A stretch of 64,000 nucleotides of DNA from Kribbella pittospori (GTDB lineage: Bacteria > Actinomycetota > Actinomycetes > Propionibacteriales > Kribbellaceae): NCBI RefSeq assembly GCF_004331465.1, contig NZ_SJKB01000009.1, positions 248,001 through 312,000 of the forward strand, read 5' to 3'. This document shows positions 25,694-34,460 of the stretch, in pieces. Position 1 is the stretch's first letter; each line of letters starts with the position of its first letter. Below the pieces are notes generated by a model. The model had not been told where the DNA came from. It worked only from the letters and a program-made list of their open reading frames with translations, and ran no database searches. The translations under genes and the position numbers were made by a program.

Positions 25694-26425
25694 ATGGCGT
25701 CCGAGACGATCGACATCACCATGGCCGACGGCGTCGCTGACGCCTACCTTGCTCGACCGTCCGGGGACGGAGATCATCCCGGCGTGCTGTTCGTGATGGA
25801 TGCGTACGGCGTGCGGCCGCAGATCGAGCGGATGGCGGATCGGATCGCCGAGCAGGGGTACGTCGTACTCGCGCCGAACGTCTTCTACCGCTCCGGCCGG
25901 TCGCCCGTGGTCCCGCTCGACGAGATCAGCGATCCGGGCCTGTTCGCGCGCATCCGGCCGATGATGAACGAACTGACGCCCGAGCGGATCGACAGTGACG
26001 GCCGCGTCTACCTGGACACCTTGGCGGGCGTCGCTCCCGGACCGCTCGCGATCACCGGCTACTGCATGGGCGGGCGGGCCGGCTGGCGGATCGCCGCGGC
26101 GTACCCGGACCGCGTCGCCGCGCTCGCCGGATTCCACGTCGGCGGCCTGGTCGCCGACGGCGCCGACAGCCCGCACCTGACCGCCGGCAACCTCACGGCC
26201 GAGGTCTACCTGGGCTTCGCGGACAACGACCGCAGCGCCACTCCTGAGCAGATCGCCGAACTCGACCGCGCCCTCACCGACGCCAACGTCCGGCACCGCG
26301 CCGAGGTCTACCCGGGCGCCGCCCACGGCTACACCATGGCCGACACCTCGGCGTACAACGAGGCTGCCGCCGAACGCCACTTCACCGAACTCTTCGCCTT
26401 ACTCGACCGCACACTGAAGCCCTAG
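25694..26425 (+). CDS. Dienelactone hydrolase family protein
   Basis: A 243-residue alpha/beta hydrolase. The nucleophile Cys124 lies in ITGYCMGGRAGW, the family's Cys version of the nucleophile elbow; Asp in FADNDRS and His in GAAHGYTM complete the triad. Relatives hydrolyse dienelactone in chlorocatechol breakdown, but many act on other esters or lactones. Its end overlaps the convergent AraC gene by 4 nt. Confidence 0.9.
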   Translation: MASETIDITMADGVADAYLARPSGDGDHPGVLFVMDAYGVRPQIERMADRIAEQGYVVLAPNVFYRSGRSPVVPLDEISDPGLFARIRPMMNELTPERIDSDGRVYLDTLAGVAPGPLAITGYCMGGRAGWRIAAAYPDRVAALAGFHVGGLVADGADSPHLTAGNLTAEVYLGFADNDRSATPEQIAELDRALTDANVRHRAEVYPGAAHGYTMADTSAYNEAAAERHFTELFALLDRTLKP

Positions 26426-27237
26426 CCGAAGCGGTGCTGGTACTCAGCCGGTGTCATCCCGAGGCTCCTCTGGAAGTGCCGATGCAGATGGCTCTGATCA
26501 GCGAACCCGGTAGCTTCGGCGGCTTCGGCGATGGGTCGGCCAGCCTCGAGCAGACGACGGGCCGCGCGGATCCGGTGGGCGAGCTGCAACGCATGCGGTG
26601 GAAGCCCAGTGCGTTGCCTGAAGAGCCGAATGAGCCGGAACTTCCCGATCCCCGCGACCCCGGAAAGCTCGTCGAGTCCGACGTTCCGCTCAGGCTGATC
26701 AGCGAGGTACTCGAAGGCACTGCGGAGAGCACGGTCGTCTTGCGCGGTGATCGGTGGCTGCGCCGAGCGGATCGTTGAGGTTCGGTCGATGAGCAGCCGG
26801 AGCCACTCGACCAGCCGCTCGTCCTGCTCGAGCAGTGAGTTCGGCGCCTCGAGCGTGGCATGCAACCGCAGGAACCCCGCAGCCAGTTCCGGATCACTCA
26901 GCACCGGCTCCGGGAACAGTACGTCGGCCAACGGATCGGCCTCCGCATCCTCAGCCAGCGCCGCCAGATCAGCCACCTCGATCACCATCAACCGCGCATC
27001 CCACGGCCGACTCTCGTCGACCGATCGCCCCGAGTGTGCGTACGACGGATCCCAGGCAACCAACTGCCCCGGCCGCACCACCCGCTGCTCCCGCCCCCGC
27101 CACGACCGCATCGGTTCGCCACCGACGACGCCGAACACGTACTCACCTCGCGGATCCACCGCATACCGGGTGGTCCGCCCCGCCATCAGCAGCACCCGCC
27201 CCTCACCAGGCGCCCGCCACATCCGAACCTGCTCCAC
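26422..27237 (-). CDS. AraC-family transcriptional regulator
   Basis: A 271-residue regulator. The N-terminal cupin-like sensor includes VRPGQLVAWDPSYAHSG. The C-terminal double helix-turn-helix has LDELSGVAGIGKFRLIRLFR and FADQSHLHRHFQRSLGMTP. GTG at 27237 is 6 nt after a TAGCAT box. It is divergent from the VOC gene with 67 bp between them, both apparently leaderless. Confidence 0.92.
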   Translation of the reverse strand: MEQVRMWRAPGEGRVLLMAGRTTRYAVDPRGEYVFGVVGGEPMRSWRGREQRVVRPGQLVAWDPSYAHSGRSVDESRPWDARLMVIEVADLAALAEDAEADPLADVLFPEPVLSDPELAAGFLRLHATLEAPNSLLEQDERLVEWLRLLIDRTSTIRSAQPPITAQDDRALRSAFEYLADQPERNVGLDELSGVAGIGKFRLIRLFRQRTGLPPHALQLAHRIRAARRLLEAGRPIAEAAEATGFADQSHLHRHFQRSLGMTPAEYQHRFG

Positions 27238-27243
27238 CCCGCC

Positions 27244-27249
27244 ATGCTA
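27244..27249 (-). promoter_or_regulatory. Leaderless -10 box (TAGCAT) of the araC-type gene
   Basis: TAGCAT on the minus strand, 6 nt before GTG 27237. Confidence 0.45.
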
Positions 27250-27291
27250 GGCACGCGCAAGAACGTTCAAGACACCTCGACAGTGGCGCCC

Positions 27292-27297
27292 TAGGTT
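27292..27297 (+). promoter_or_regulatory. Leaderless -10 box (TAGGTT) of the VOC gene
   Basis: TAGGTT, 7 nt, then ATG 27305; it favours this start over a TTG 9 nt upstream. Confidence 0.45.
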
Positions 27298-27304
27298 GCT
27301 GGAC

Positions 27305-27733
27305 ATGTCGATCACCCCACACATCGTCGTCCAGGGCGCCGACCGCGCTGCGACGTTCTACCGCGAGGCCTTCAACGCCGAAGAACTGGAACGAATCCCG
27401 ACCCCCGACGGCCGCCTGATGTCCGTGCGGCTCCGCCTTAGGGACTCCCTGCTCCACCTCGCCGACGAGTTTCCCGAGATGAACGTGCTGGCCCCGCCCA
27501 CTATCGGCGGGACCGCCGTAGTCCTGGCCCTCGACGTGGCAGACGCCGAAGCAGCCCTGGCCCAAGCTCTGACCGCCGGCGCCGAGATCCGGCATCCCCT
27601 CCAGGAAACCTTCTGGGGCACCCGCCACGCCCAACTGACCGACCCCTTCGGTCACGTCTGGAACATCGACCAACACCTGCACGACGTACCTCACGAAGAG
27701 GTAGTTGCCGCTGCAGCCCGCGCGTTCAGCTGA
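27305..27733 (+). CDS. VOC-superfamily (PhnB/glyoxalase-like) protein
   Basis: A 142-residue protein built of two beta-alpha-beta-beta-beta modules. PHIVVQGADRAATFYREAF opens the first and DPFGHVWNIDQH closes the second. Such proteins include metal-dependent lyases, dioxygenases and drug-binding proteins; this one resembles the PhnB-like group of unknown substrate. Confidence 0.88.
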   Translation: MSITPHIVVQGADRAATFYREAFNAEELERIPTPDGRLMSVRLRLRDSLLHLADEFPEMNVLAPPTIGGTAVVLALDVADAEAALAQALTAGAEIRHPLQETFWGTRHAQLTDPFGHVWNIDQHLHDVPHEEVVAAAARAFS

Positions 27734-28163
27734 ACGTCTTCTTGTAGAAGGTGGCCGAGTCTTCGTAGCCCAGGGCAACATAGAAGTCGCCCGCGCGACG
27801 GCTGGCGAGCGCCAGGTAGGCAGCGCCAACCGACTGTGCCCACTCCTCGGCATGCTCCATCAGCCGTCGTCCGACGCCCATCCGGCGTACACCCTCGTCG
27901 ACCATCACTTCCTCAACCCAGGCGACAGGCCCGTTGGCGAGAAACGTCGTATGACTGTTGGCGAGCAGATACCCGACAACACCTTGCCCAGGCACCTCGG
28001 CGACGAGCAGCAGCGTGTGCGCCGCGGTCAGAAGCCTCGCGTACGACTCGTCGAACGCCGAACGCTCGGGTACGAACGAGGTCGCAAACTCCCGCGCCAG
28101 CCCCCAGACCTCGTCTCGATCGCCCGCCCCAGCGCCCCGAACAACCACCCGATCATCAGCCAC
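27726..28163 (-). CDS. GNAT-family N-acetyltransferase
   Basis: A 145-residue acetyltransferase with the acetyl-CoA loop RRMGVGRRLMEHAEEWA (about 93-109) and C-terminal FYVALGYEDSA. GTG 28163 is preferred because GGTGGGG lies 3-9 nt upstream and the domain starts there; an in-frame ATG at 28193 is possible. It overlaps the convergent VOC gene by 8 nt. Confidence 0.82.
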   Translation of the reverse strand: MADDRVVVRGAGAGDRDEVWGLAREFATSFVPERSAFDESYARLLTAAHTLLLVAEVPGQGVVGYLLANSHTTFLANGPVAWVEEVMVDEGVRRMGVGRRLMEHAEEWAQSVGAAYLALASRRAGDFYVALGYEDSATFYKKTFS

Positions 28164-28235
28164 GCGCCCCACCTTGCCAGGCGCACGGTTCATCGGATTT
28201 GAGACGCCGGGCCCGCATCTCAGGATATGCAGCAA

Positions 28236-28479
28236 GCATTTGAGTCAGCATCCAGGTCGCCGATGTGACGGTCATTAAATACCCGTGTGCCCGTCCCGGT
28301 GCAGCGGTATTATTGGATAGGCGAAACATTAATCCCCGGTCTTTGGCCGGCGGACACGAAGTGGCCGTGCCTCGGGCCACCGAGCCTCAGCGAAGGCCCT
28401 GTGCCTGTTGCGCGACCTGGCACCATCTGCCGGTCGCCGCGGAGCGCGGCCGACCGGCCCGGGGGAAGGCAGGCGCAGG
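28236..28479. other. AT-richer intergenic region
   Basis: No convincing gene. Compared with its surroundings it has several A/T runs, for example TATTATTGGATAGG near 28308-28321 and CATTAA near 28326. It probably holds the promoter of the two-TM gene; no specific -35/-10 pair stands out. Confidence 0.3.
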
Positions 28480-28977
28480 ATGTCCGATGATCCTGCAGTG
28501 CGCGCAGAGTTGCGTGCCCAAATCGAAACAAGGCGGGCGGGTATCACCGCCTTTCTGCACGACGTCCGCCCACGCCGCAACCGCCTCACCAACATCAGCA
28601 TCGTCAGCAGTGCGCTGGCGGCGGTTTTGGTGGCAGGTCCGGCCGTCGGTGGTATTGCATTCACCAACACCGTAAAAGACGAACTGTCGATCGCCACCGC
28701 CGCAGGCGTTTGGAGACCTCTGTGCATCGCGGCATTGATCGTCTCTTTGGTGTCGGTGATTTCCGCGAACCTGAGCAAATCGCAGGACCTCGCCGCACGC
28801 GTCACCGCCGCCGAGGTCTGCAGCACGGAGCTCGAGGGTGTGGCGACCAACCTCCAGTTCGGCCACCTCTCCGTCGAAGAAGCAGCCGAGCAATACCACC
28901 AGTCCGTCAGCAAAATCCCCTTCGTCGAAGACAAGCCCCACTCATCCGACCCAACTTGGGAGCGCCCCCTGAGCTAG
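28480..28977 (+). CDS. Two-transmembrane protein, SLATT-like
   Basis: A 165-residue protein. Residues 1-30 are charged. Two hydrophobic helices follow at about 38-60 and 80-98, separated by a short loop. A helical, Ala/Glu-rich C-terminus (about 100-165) ends with VSKIPFVED. This topology resembles SLATT-type 2TM proteins, which in some bacteria act as membrane effectors of nucleotide-sensing defence systems. No nucleotidyltransferase or sensor gene adjoins it, so that role is only a possibility. ATG 28480 follows AGGCGCAGG. It opens the sparser accessory stretch. Confidence 0.65.
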   Translation: MSDDPAVRAELRAQIETRRAGITAFLHDVRPRRNRLTNISIVSSALAAVLVAGPAVGGIAFTNTVKDELSIATAAGVWRPLCIAALIVSLVSVISANLSKSQDLAARVTAAEVCSTELEGVATNLQFGHLSVEEAAEQYHQSVSKIPFVEDKPHSSDPTWERPLS

Positions 28978-29204
28978 TCCCCCTGAATCCACACAACGCC
29001 GATCGGCGATCGCAGCCCCACGCCAGTGTCGTCTGGGGCGCCGTAGCCGGACTATCAGCGAATGTGCTTCATCTGCTTGCTGGGTGGGCATTGCGGTACT
29101 GGTTCCGGTCGTGGCGGGGACTGTTGTCTCGCAGGGGGTCGGGCGGATACTCGGCCTATGTCGGCTGATGCAACGATTCGCCAGAGTTGGCGCGTCTCAG
29201 AAGC
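28978..29204. other. Intergenic region without a supported gene
   Basis: No ORF with a ribosome site or recognisable protein was found, and no strong hairpin. Confidence 0.3.
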
Positions 29205-30179
29205 ATGAGGTCCATTGGGTGCGGTGCGAGGTGTCGTGCGTACTTGTGGCCTGCCGTCATTCTGATCGCCCTTGCATTGCCGGCATGTGGGAGCGAGATA
29301 GCGCCATCCTCTGGGCCAAGTAGTGCAATGCCCGTCGCCCGGCCGACGGCGCCTCGTGGTGCGGTTCCGACGCAGATCCCGTCGGCTCCTGCGACTCCGG
29401 CGTTCCTCGACCGGGCGCGCGTTGTGGCGGAAGCCGTGCGGGCTGCGGGGATCCCCAAGCCTCCGGAAGGGATCTTCCTGTACTCGTCGCGGACGCCCGA
29501 CCTGGCCTTCGACACGACCGAGCAGAAGGTTGCGTGGGGGGCCGGGCACGTCACCATCGCGCCGGACGTACAACTCGGATCAGGTGGCACCACCCGCATC
29601 GATTTCGGCGACGGATCGAGTATCGCGGTGAGCGTCCTCGATCCCCGGCCGGCACTGACTGAAGCAATCGGGACGCCGTACGACAACTGCGGCCAGCTAG
29701 CGATACCGGCATCGAAGTGCAAGCTCACGATCACCGGCGCGTTCTTGAGAACGGCCGAGGTGGACACGAGCAACGGTCCCGCGACCGTGCCTGCGTGGTC
29801 CTTTACCGCGAAGGGCTTGTCGAGGCCTATCGTCGTCGTGGCAGTCTCCACAGCGGCACTCAGGCCTCTTGTTGAGCCGGTCCCACTCTCCACGCTCGCC
29901 AAGCTCGAACCTGGCCTCCTCGGGGCCGAGCGGCTCACCCGGATCGATGGCAGCGCGCTCTCCTTCATCCTCGTCCACGGCATGTGTGAGCCCGACCTTC
30001 GAGCACACGTTGTCGAGTTCGAGGACCTTGTGGTCATCGGTGGGAGCCACGGTCCGGTACAGGGCGGCTGTGCGGACGTCGGCGTCAGCTCACCAGCGGT
30101 CGTCACCCTCGCCAAGCCACTCGGAGACCGTGCGGTCATCAGCGCCGCCACAGGCGTCAGGCTCACACCACGGAACTGA
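29205..30179 (+). CDS. Putative lipoprotein, unknown function
   Basis: A 324-residue protein with a lipoprotein signal: a basic stretch, a hydrophobic helix, then the lipobox LPAC near residue 28. A Ser/Pro/Thr-rich linker follows, then a mixed alpha/beta domain with paired cysteines (about 150-165 and 260-285). ATG 29205 is preferred; a TTG at 29187 would lengthen the n-region by six residues. No catalytic motif was recognised. It stands alone, just upstream of a broken gene. Confidence 0.65.
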   Translation: MRSIGCGARCRAYLWPAVILIALALPACGSEIAPSSGPSSAMPVARPTAPRGAVPTQIPSAPATPAFLDRARVVAEAVRAAGIPKPPEGIFLYSSRTPDLAFDTTEQKVAWGAGHVTIAPDVQLGSGGTTRIDFGDGSSIAVSVLDPRPALTEAIGTPYDNCGQLAIPASKCKLTITGAFLRTAEVDTSNGPATVPAWSFTAKGLSRPIVVVAVSTAALRPLVEPVPLSTLAKLEPGLLGAERLTRIDGSALSFILVHGMCEPDLRAHVVEFEDLVVIGGSHGPVQGGCADVGVSSPAVVTLAKPLGDRAVISAATGVRLTPRN

Positions 30180-30190
30180 ACTGCCGATGA

Positions 30191-30196
30191 CAGACT
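30191..30196 (+). promoter_or_regulatory. Leaderless -10 box (CAGACT) of the broken gene
   Basis: CAGACT, 6 nt, then ATG 30203; the hexamer and spacing match those at 810-815. Confidence 0.35.
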
Positions 30197-30202
30197 GGCC
30201 GG

Positions 30203-30723
30203 ATGGTAGCCGCCGTCTACTACTTCGCCACTCCGGACGATCATGCGAAACTGCTCGACTGACCCGAGACCAGGCGTTGACCACGCCCCAAGTGATGGTC
30301 GTCCATCATGATTGCGGCGCACCGTCGGTCATACGACCGGGCGACGCAGCGAGGACCGAGCCCACCAAGGCCGGCCTCGTCAATCAACTCAACTGGGACC
30401 GCTTACAGTCCGCTGCCTCGGAGGGCTTGGTGGTCTCCAACAGCTCGCACGTCCTCTTCTGGGCACCCGGTCCGGTGACCGACTCGAACATCCGGGTCAG
30501 CAACATCGGTTCGCAAGCAGACGCAATGGGCACGATCTCCGCGGACTACGAGCGCTGGGCGAACAGAGTCATGGCCTGGATTCGCCGCAAAGGCACGAAG
30601 GTCTGGGGGCTGGAGCAGAGCGCCGTACGACCGGACCTCGACCTTCAACTCTCCTTCGTCAACACCATCTACACCTTGCCGGACGCACTTTCAGCCCTCA
30701 AGCAAGGCACCCCCGGCCGGTGA
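30203..30723 (+). pseudogene. Frame-disrupted gene, unknown function
   Basis: ATG 30203 opens a normal-looking N-terminus (MVAAVYYFATPDDHAKLLD) that stops after 19 codons at 30260-30262. From there a second frame reads on without a stop to 30723: LTRDQALTTPQVMVV, then VVSNSSHVLFWAPGP and more, with normal codon use. The junction near 30256-30262 looks like a small deletion or frameshift. If translation restarted at ATG 30295 a 142-residue protein would result. The leaderless promoter is still present. Confidence 0.5.
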
Positions 30724-30966
30724 TCGCCAACGTCCGGATCCGCCGCGATCCGCGCTAACAGCTGTCGCAGATCACCAGTCGGACGACCGTCGCACATACC
30801 CAACGGAGGACAACTCAAAGTCCTGTTGATCTGCCGGACTGACCTCGTATGGATCAAGGGCGCGACGAGACAAGGCGAGGTGTTGCGCGGTGGGTGTACG
30901 CCGCGCAGCACGTCGACACTGCGACCGATGCGCTCACCTGCCCCGGCCTGACCGGCTGGCCGCCGG
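30724..30966. other. Intergenic region without a supported gene
   Basis: About 240 bp between the broken gene and the convergent small secreted protein. No ORF with a good start and no strong terminator hairpin was seen. Confidence 0.3.
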
Positions 30967-31542
30967 CTAACTGAGCGCCGGAACCATCGCCGCGCAGAGG
31001 TCGTCCTGCCGTCCGGTCTGCAGGAGGATGACCGGGCGCCCGATCTTGATGTCGTCGGACCTGTCCGTGAGGGTGCCGGCATAGTCGTAGACGATCTGGT
31101 AGCGGAACAGACCGGCTTGGCGGGCGAGCTTGGTGCCGTCTTCGGCGTACAGCACGCCGTTGCCGGCGCCATTCACGACGTACGTCAGCGTGCCGTCGCC
31201 GTTATCCGTAACGTGGAGCTCCTGGCCGTGCCTTTCGACGACCCAAGTCGTCGACTTTCCGTTCGCTCGGTTGGTGTACGCCTCCGTATCTTGCGCCTGC
31301 ACCTGGAGGTGCAGCAGACCGTCGGCACCGCGTGGGACAAACCTGTCCCGACCCTCCGAAACGCCCTCGAGCTCGACAGTGAGACCGGGCACGTCACAGA
31401 AGTCTTCGATGACGTCGTCAAACGTGTCGTGGAACGGCCGCCACTCGGTCGGCGTGGCCGAGGCTCCCGGCGTACCAACCGTGGCCAAGGCCAAGCCGGC
31501 CAGTACTGCGAAAGCAAATGTCATCCCATGAGATCGCCTCAT
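30967..31542 (-). CDS. Small secreted protein, unknown function
   Basis: A 191-residue protein with a signal peptide (MRRSHGMTFAFAVLAGLAL, cleavage near GASA, residue 29). The mature domain appears all-beta, with GDGTLTYVVNGAGNGV and YQIVYDYAGTLTD. It has one cysteine near residue 49 and another close to the C-terminus (DDLCAAM), possibly a disulfide. Such proteins occur widely in actinomycetes with no assigned role. It sits alone on this strand. Confidence 0.7.
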   Translation of the reverse strand: MRRSHGMTFAFAVLAGLALATVGTPGASATPTEWRPFHDTFDDVIEDFCDVPGLTVELEGVSEGRDRFVPRGADGLLHLQVQAQDTEAYTNRANGKSTTWVVERHGQELHVTDNGDGTLTYVVNGAGNGVLYAEDGTKLARQAGLFRYQIVYDYAGTLTDRSDDIKIGRPVILLQTGRQDDLCAAMVPALS

Positions 31543-31811
31543 GATGTCCCTCCCAGGTGTTTAGTGGGAGGCACTTCGAAGCTGACCCCATCTCCCGGCT
31601 TACGCCTGGCTGACGCGGTGCGCAATGGTCCGCGAGAGTCAGACTGGCTTTGACACGTGTGGGCTCGTTCCCACTTGGCCGGCTTCTACTCGCAGCGGCG
31701 GCGCTCTTCGATCTGCTTGACGAGTTCCTCGCAGTACGACAAGCGTAAGCCGACACTGTTCGACTCCTGCCGGAGACAGATGCTCGAACGGGTGACCAAA
31801 TGTCTATCGGT

Positions 31812-31937
31812 TCAGCCGCGTTGTCGGCGGGCATTCTCCCGAACCTCCATCAGACCTTCGAGTTCTGCCCGCTTGATCTCGATCTCCTGAAGCCGGGCTC
31901 GGTACGCCGACAGCGACCTGTTCTCGACCTGTGTCAT
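31812..31937 (-). CDS. Candidate 41-residue helical protein
   Basis: ATG at 31937 encodes MTQVENRSLSAYRARLQEIE followed by a charged, uninterrupted helix to NARRQRG and TGA. Composition and heptad-like spacing suggest a coiled coil. No clear ribosome site is visible. Reading past the stop in frame gives a second helical stretch, so this may be the 5' part of a gene split by a stop. Confidence 0.3.
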   Translation of the reverse strand: MTQVENRSLSAYRARLQEIEIKRAELEGLMEVRENARRQRG

Positions 31938-32122
31938 CCATGATGGGTTCTCAGCGGGCCAGTCGCTGCGTGTAGAGGAAGTCGTGGCTGAGCGCGGCGG
32001 TGAGTTCGCCGAGTTCGTCCCTCACCGCACTGTGCCAGCGCGCCGGCAGGACTGGTTGATTGGGGCCACAATCCGACGGCTCCGGAGCTTGACCGGCGCG
32101 GCGTGCAGCGACGTCAGTGACG

Positions 32123-32148
32123 ACGAGGCCGCACGCGGGCGGCCTCGT
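32123..32148 (-). terminator. Hairpin downstream of the 754-residue protein gene
   Basis: ACGAGGCCGC and GCGGCCTCGT form a perfect 10-bp stem with a 6-nt loop, about 50 nt after the stop at 32196. Confidence 0.6.
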
Positions 32149-32195
32149 GCTCTCCGTCACTCGCTCCGGCTGTTCCCGAGGTCGGGTGGGATGGG

Positions 32196-34460
32196 TCAGG
32201 GTTGGGTGTTGGTCTGGAGGGTGTGCTTCGGTGGGGCGACGCGTATCGCGGCCGCTGTGGTGTCGGCCGGCACCTGGATGGTGCCTTTGCTGACCCACTC
32301 GGTGATGTTGCCGACGATCGTGCCGACGGCCTGCTGCGAGGCCACGGACGGTGCGGGAACTGTCCAGTTGGAGGGGCAGCGGCGGACGAGGAAGCAGCCG
32401 TAGGCGAACGTCGAGCCGTTGACCACCCGGGCACCGGACGGTGCGGTGTACGCGGTCGTGTGCATTGGCACGGCCTGGTTGTTCGAGTGGCAGTTGCCGG
32501 TACCGCTCGCGATCGTGGTCAGCCCCGGATGCTTGTACAGCCCTGGCCAGACATAGTCGACCTCGCCCGCGATGAACCCTGGTAGGGCAGTGCCCGCCGG
32601 GATGCCGTCGAACATCCAGCTCGTCCCCGTGGTCAGCGTCTGCCCCAGCACCGGGCAGATGTACTCCGCACCGAGCAGCGGCTGCGAAGCATAGGCATCA
32701 CCCTGGTACCGCCACGTCGTCGAGTTGTAGCCGTCGGTGTACCGGTCGATGTCCCACGCCCGCCGACTGCCGTCGGTGAACGTGATCAGCCGGTACGCCG
32801 TGTTCGCGCCGAGGTTCGCCACATTCACGCCGCGATTGATCGCCTGACTCAGCGCCGCACGCATCCGCAGCGAGTAGTACTCGTCGTGCCCCGGCAGGAA
32901 AATCGTTCCGGCCCGCGCCGGCAGCTGACCGCCGAATTCGTCCAGATCGTTGTTGGTCCAATACGTGACGTCGAGACCCTTCGACTCGGCCCAGAACACC
33001 AGCCCCTGCTCCAGCGAGAGGAACTGCCCCGATCCCTGGCCGTCGTTGTACGGGCGATCGAAGGTCAGCCGACCGGAACCTCCGGCCACACCCCCGGAGT
33101 AGAAACCCAAGCCACCATAGGAGTTGTAGGCCTGCCAGGTCGCGGTCGCCTGCTGGATCATCAGGTCGTGCTTGGTCCCGGTGTCGTCCCTGACGGTCAG
33201 CGGTGCGTACGACGCATACTGGCCATCACTGACCTTGATCAGATACGTGCCAGGGATCCAGTCCTTGTCCACGGCGATGGTGAGCGTCTTGGTCCAGGTC
33301 GCCGCGGACGTCATCCGCAACTCTTTGCCGTTCGCGGTGCCGCCCGTGGTCGGTGCCGCCTGCGCGACGGTCGGTACGTCGTCCTGCCGCCAGACCTCAC
33401 GCCCACCGAGGCCCTGGTAGTACCCCATCCGGTACGCCACAACACTGACCGGTTTGCCGGAGGTCACCTTGAGGTCAACGGTGTCACCACACGTCGCCGA
33501 GACTTCGGTGAGGTACGCCGCCAACGGGCCGTTCATCGACGTCGGGATGACCCACTCGTCGTCACCGGGCTTCGCGTTCTCCGCGGCGGTCGTCGGCCAA
33601 CTGGCCGGGCATCCCTCCGGAACGGCCACGAAACCCGCCGCCGACACCGCCGGCATCGCGGCCGGCGGAGCGATCAACGCGATGGAGCCAGTCCCGGACA
33701 GCAGCAACGTTCCTGTCGACGTCTGGGCAGACATTCCAAGGGTGAGGACACCGCCGTACTTGGACAGCACAAGTCCGTAGATCGGAATCCCCAGGCGCGC
33801 GCCGGCGGCAACGCTGATAGGAGCCTTGGGCGTCCAGATCACATAGCCGCTCGATGTCCTCAGCGTCCCGTTCACGCTGGTGATCGCACCGCGCGATCCC
33901 GCCGGCAACTGCATGCGTACGGACGACAGAACCCCAGCCCGCGTCACAGTACCTGCGTAGCTCAGCGTCGTGGTCTGACCAGGAACCGGTTTGGTCGCGG
34001 TGATGCGCACATCGGCCGTGTAGGTCTTGAGCGGCTGAAGGACCCCGGTGCCGGAGGTCAGGATCTGCCCGGCCGTTCCGGTCGCCTTGAAGCTGAGCGT
34101 CCACGGTCCACCGGCGGGCAACCGCAGCCCGTACAGCGGGATGGAGAAACGAGCGCCGACGGCAACGGTCACGGTCTTACTGGGCCGCCACCTCAGCACG
34201 CCGGGGGACGCCGTGCTCACTGTCCCGTTGATCGAGGTGATCCGCCCGGTCGAGCCGGAAGGAATCGAGACGGTGATGTCCCGCACGGACCCGGCCCGGA
34301 GCACGCTCGCCCGGTACGTCAAGGTCGTCGTACCGTTCGAGGCTGTGGTCGCCGTGATGGTCACATTGGCGCCGGCCGCATCCGCGGACCGCAAAACGAA
34401 CAACGTGGCTGACGCCACCACCAGAACGACGACAGCAGACGTCATCAACTTGCGGAACAT
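32196..34460 (-). CDS. Large secreted protein with two internal repeats and a DMFase-beta-like C-terminal domain
   Basis: A 754-residue exported protein. The signal peptide ends near ADAA (28-31). Two homologous repeats of about 110 residues follow (about 33-140 and 148-255). Each has TTTLTY/TTTLSY, a SIPSGSTGRITSINGT-type segment and a SIPLYGL or GIPIYGL end; they look Ig-like. The large C-terminal part (about 280-754) resembles the N,N-dimethylformamidase beta-subunit C-terminal domain, with WQAYNSYGG, DRPY, YWTNNDLDEFG and LPGHDEYYS. Actinobacterial relatives are secreted and uncharacterised. Enzymatic activity is not assured. Confidence 0.75.
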   Translation of the reverse strand: MFRKLMTSAVVVLVVASATLFVLRSADAAGANVTITATTASNGTTTLTYRASVLRAGSVRDITVSIPSGSTGRITSINGTVSTASPGVLRWRPSKTVTVAVGARFSIPLYGLRLPAGGPWTLSFKATGTAGQILTSGTGVLQPLKTYTADVRITATKPVPGQTTTLSYAGTVTRAGVLSSVRMQLPAGSRGAITSVNGTLRTSSGYVIWTPKAPISVAAGARLGIPIYGLVLSKYGGVLTLGMSAQTSTGTLLLSGTGSIALIAPPAAMPAVSAAGFVAVPEGCPASWPTTAAENAKPGDDEWVIPTSMNGPLAAYLTEVSATCGDTVDLKVTSGKPVSVVAYRMGYYQGLGGREVWRQDDVPTVAQAAPTTGGTANGKELRMTSAATWTKTLTIAVDKDWIPGTYLIKVSDGQYASYAPLTVRDDTGTKHDLMIQQATATWQAYNSYGGLGFYSGGVAGGSGRLTFDRPYNDGQGSGQFLSLEQGLVFWAESKGLDVTYWTNNDLDEFGGQLPARAGTIFLPGHDEYYSLRMRAALSQAINRGVNVANLGANTAYRLITFTDGSRRAWDIDRYTDGYNSTTWRYQGDAYASQPLLGAEYICPVLGQTLTTGTSWMFDGIPAGTALPGFIAGEVDYVWPGLYKHPGLTTIASGTGNCHSNNQAVPMHTTAYTAPSGARVVNGSTFAYGCFLVRRCPSNWTVPAPSVASQQAVGTIVGNITEWVSKGTIQVPADTTAAAIRVAPPKHTLQTNTQP

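Larger units (their letters stand above)
31543..32195. other. Low-density region
   Basis: Holds one candidate 41-codon minus-strand ORF (31812-31937) and, in the same frame after its stop, a helical stretch ending CEELVKQIEERRRCE (stop near 31684). A terminator lies at 32123-32148. Nothing else was supported. Confidence 0.35.

Noticed and set aside
28265..28675. 136-codon plus-strand ORF across the intergenic region before the 2TM gene
   Set aside because: Overlaps the better-supported 2TM gene, Cys/Arg/Pro-rich, no ribosome site or motif.
32886..34412. 508-codon plus-strand ORF opposite the 754-residue protein
   Set aside because: Arg/Gly-rich antisense reading; the minus strand has a signal peptide and repeated domains.
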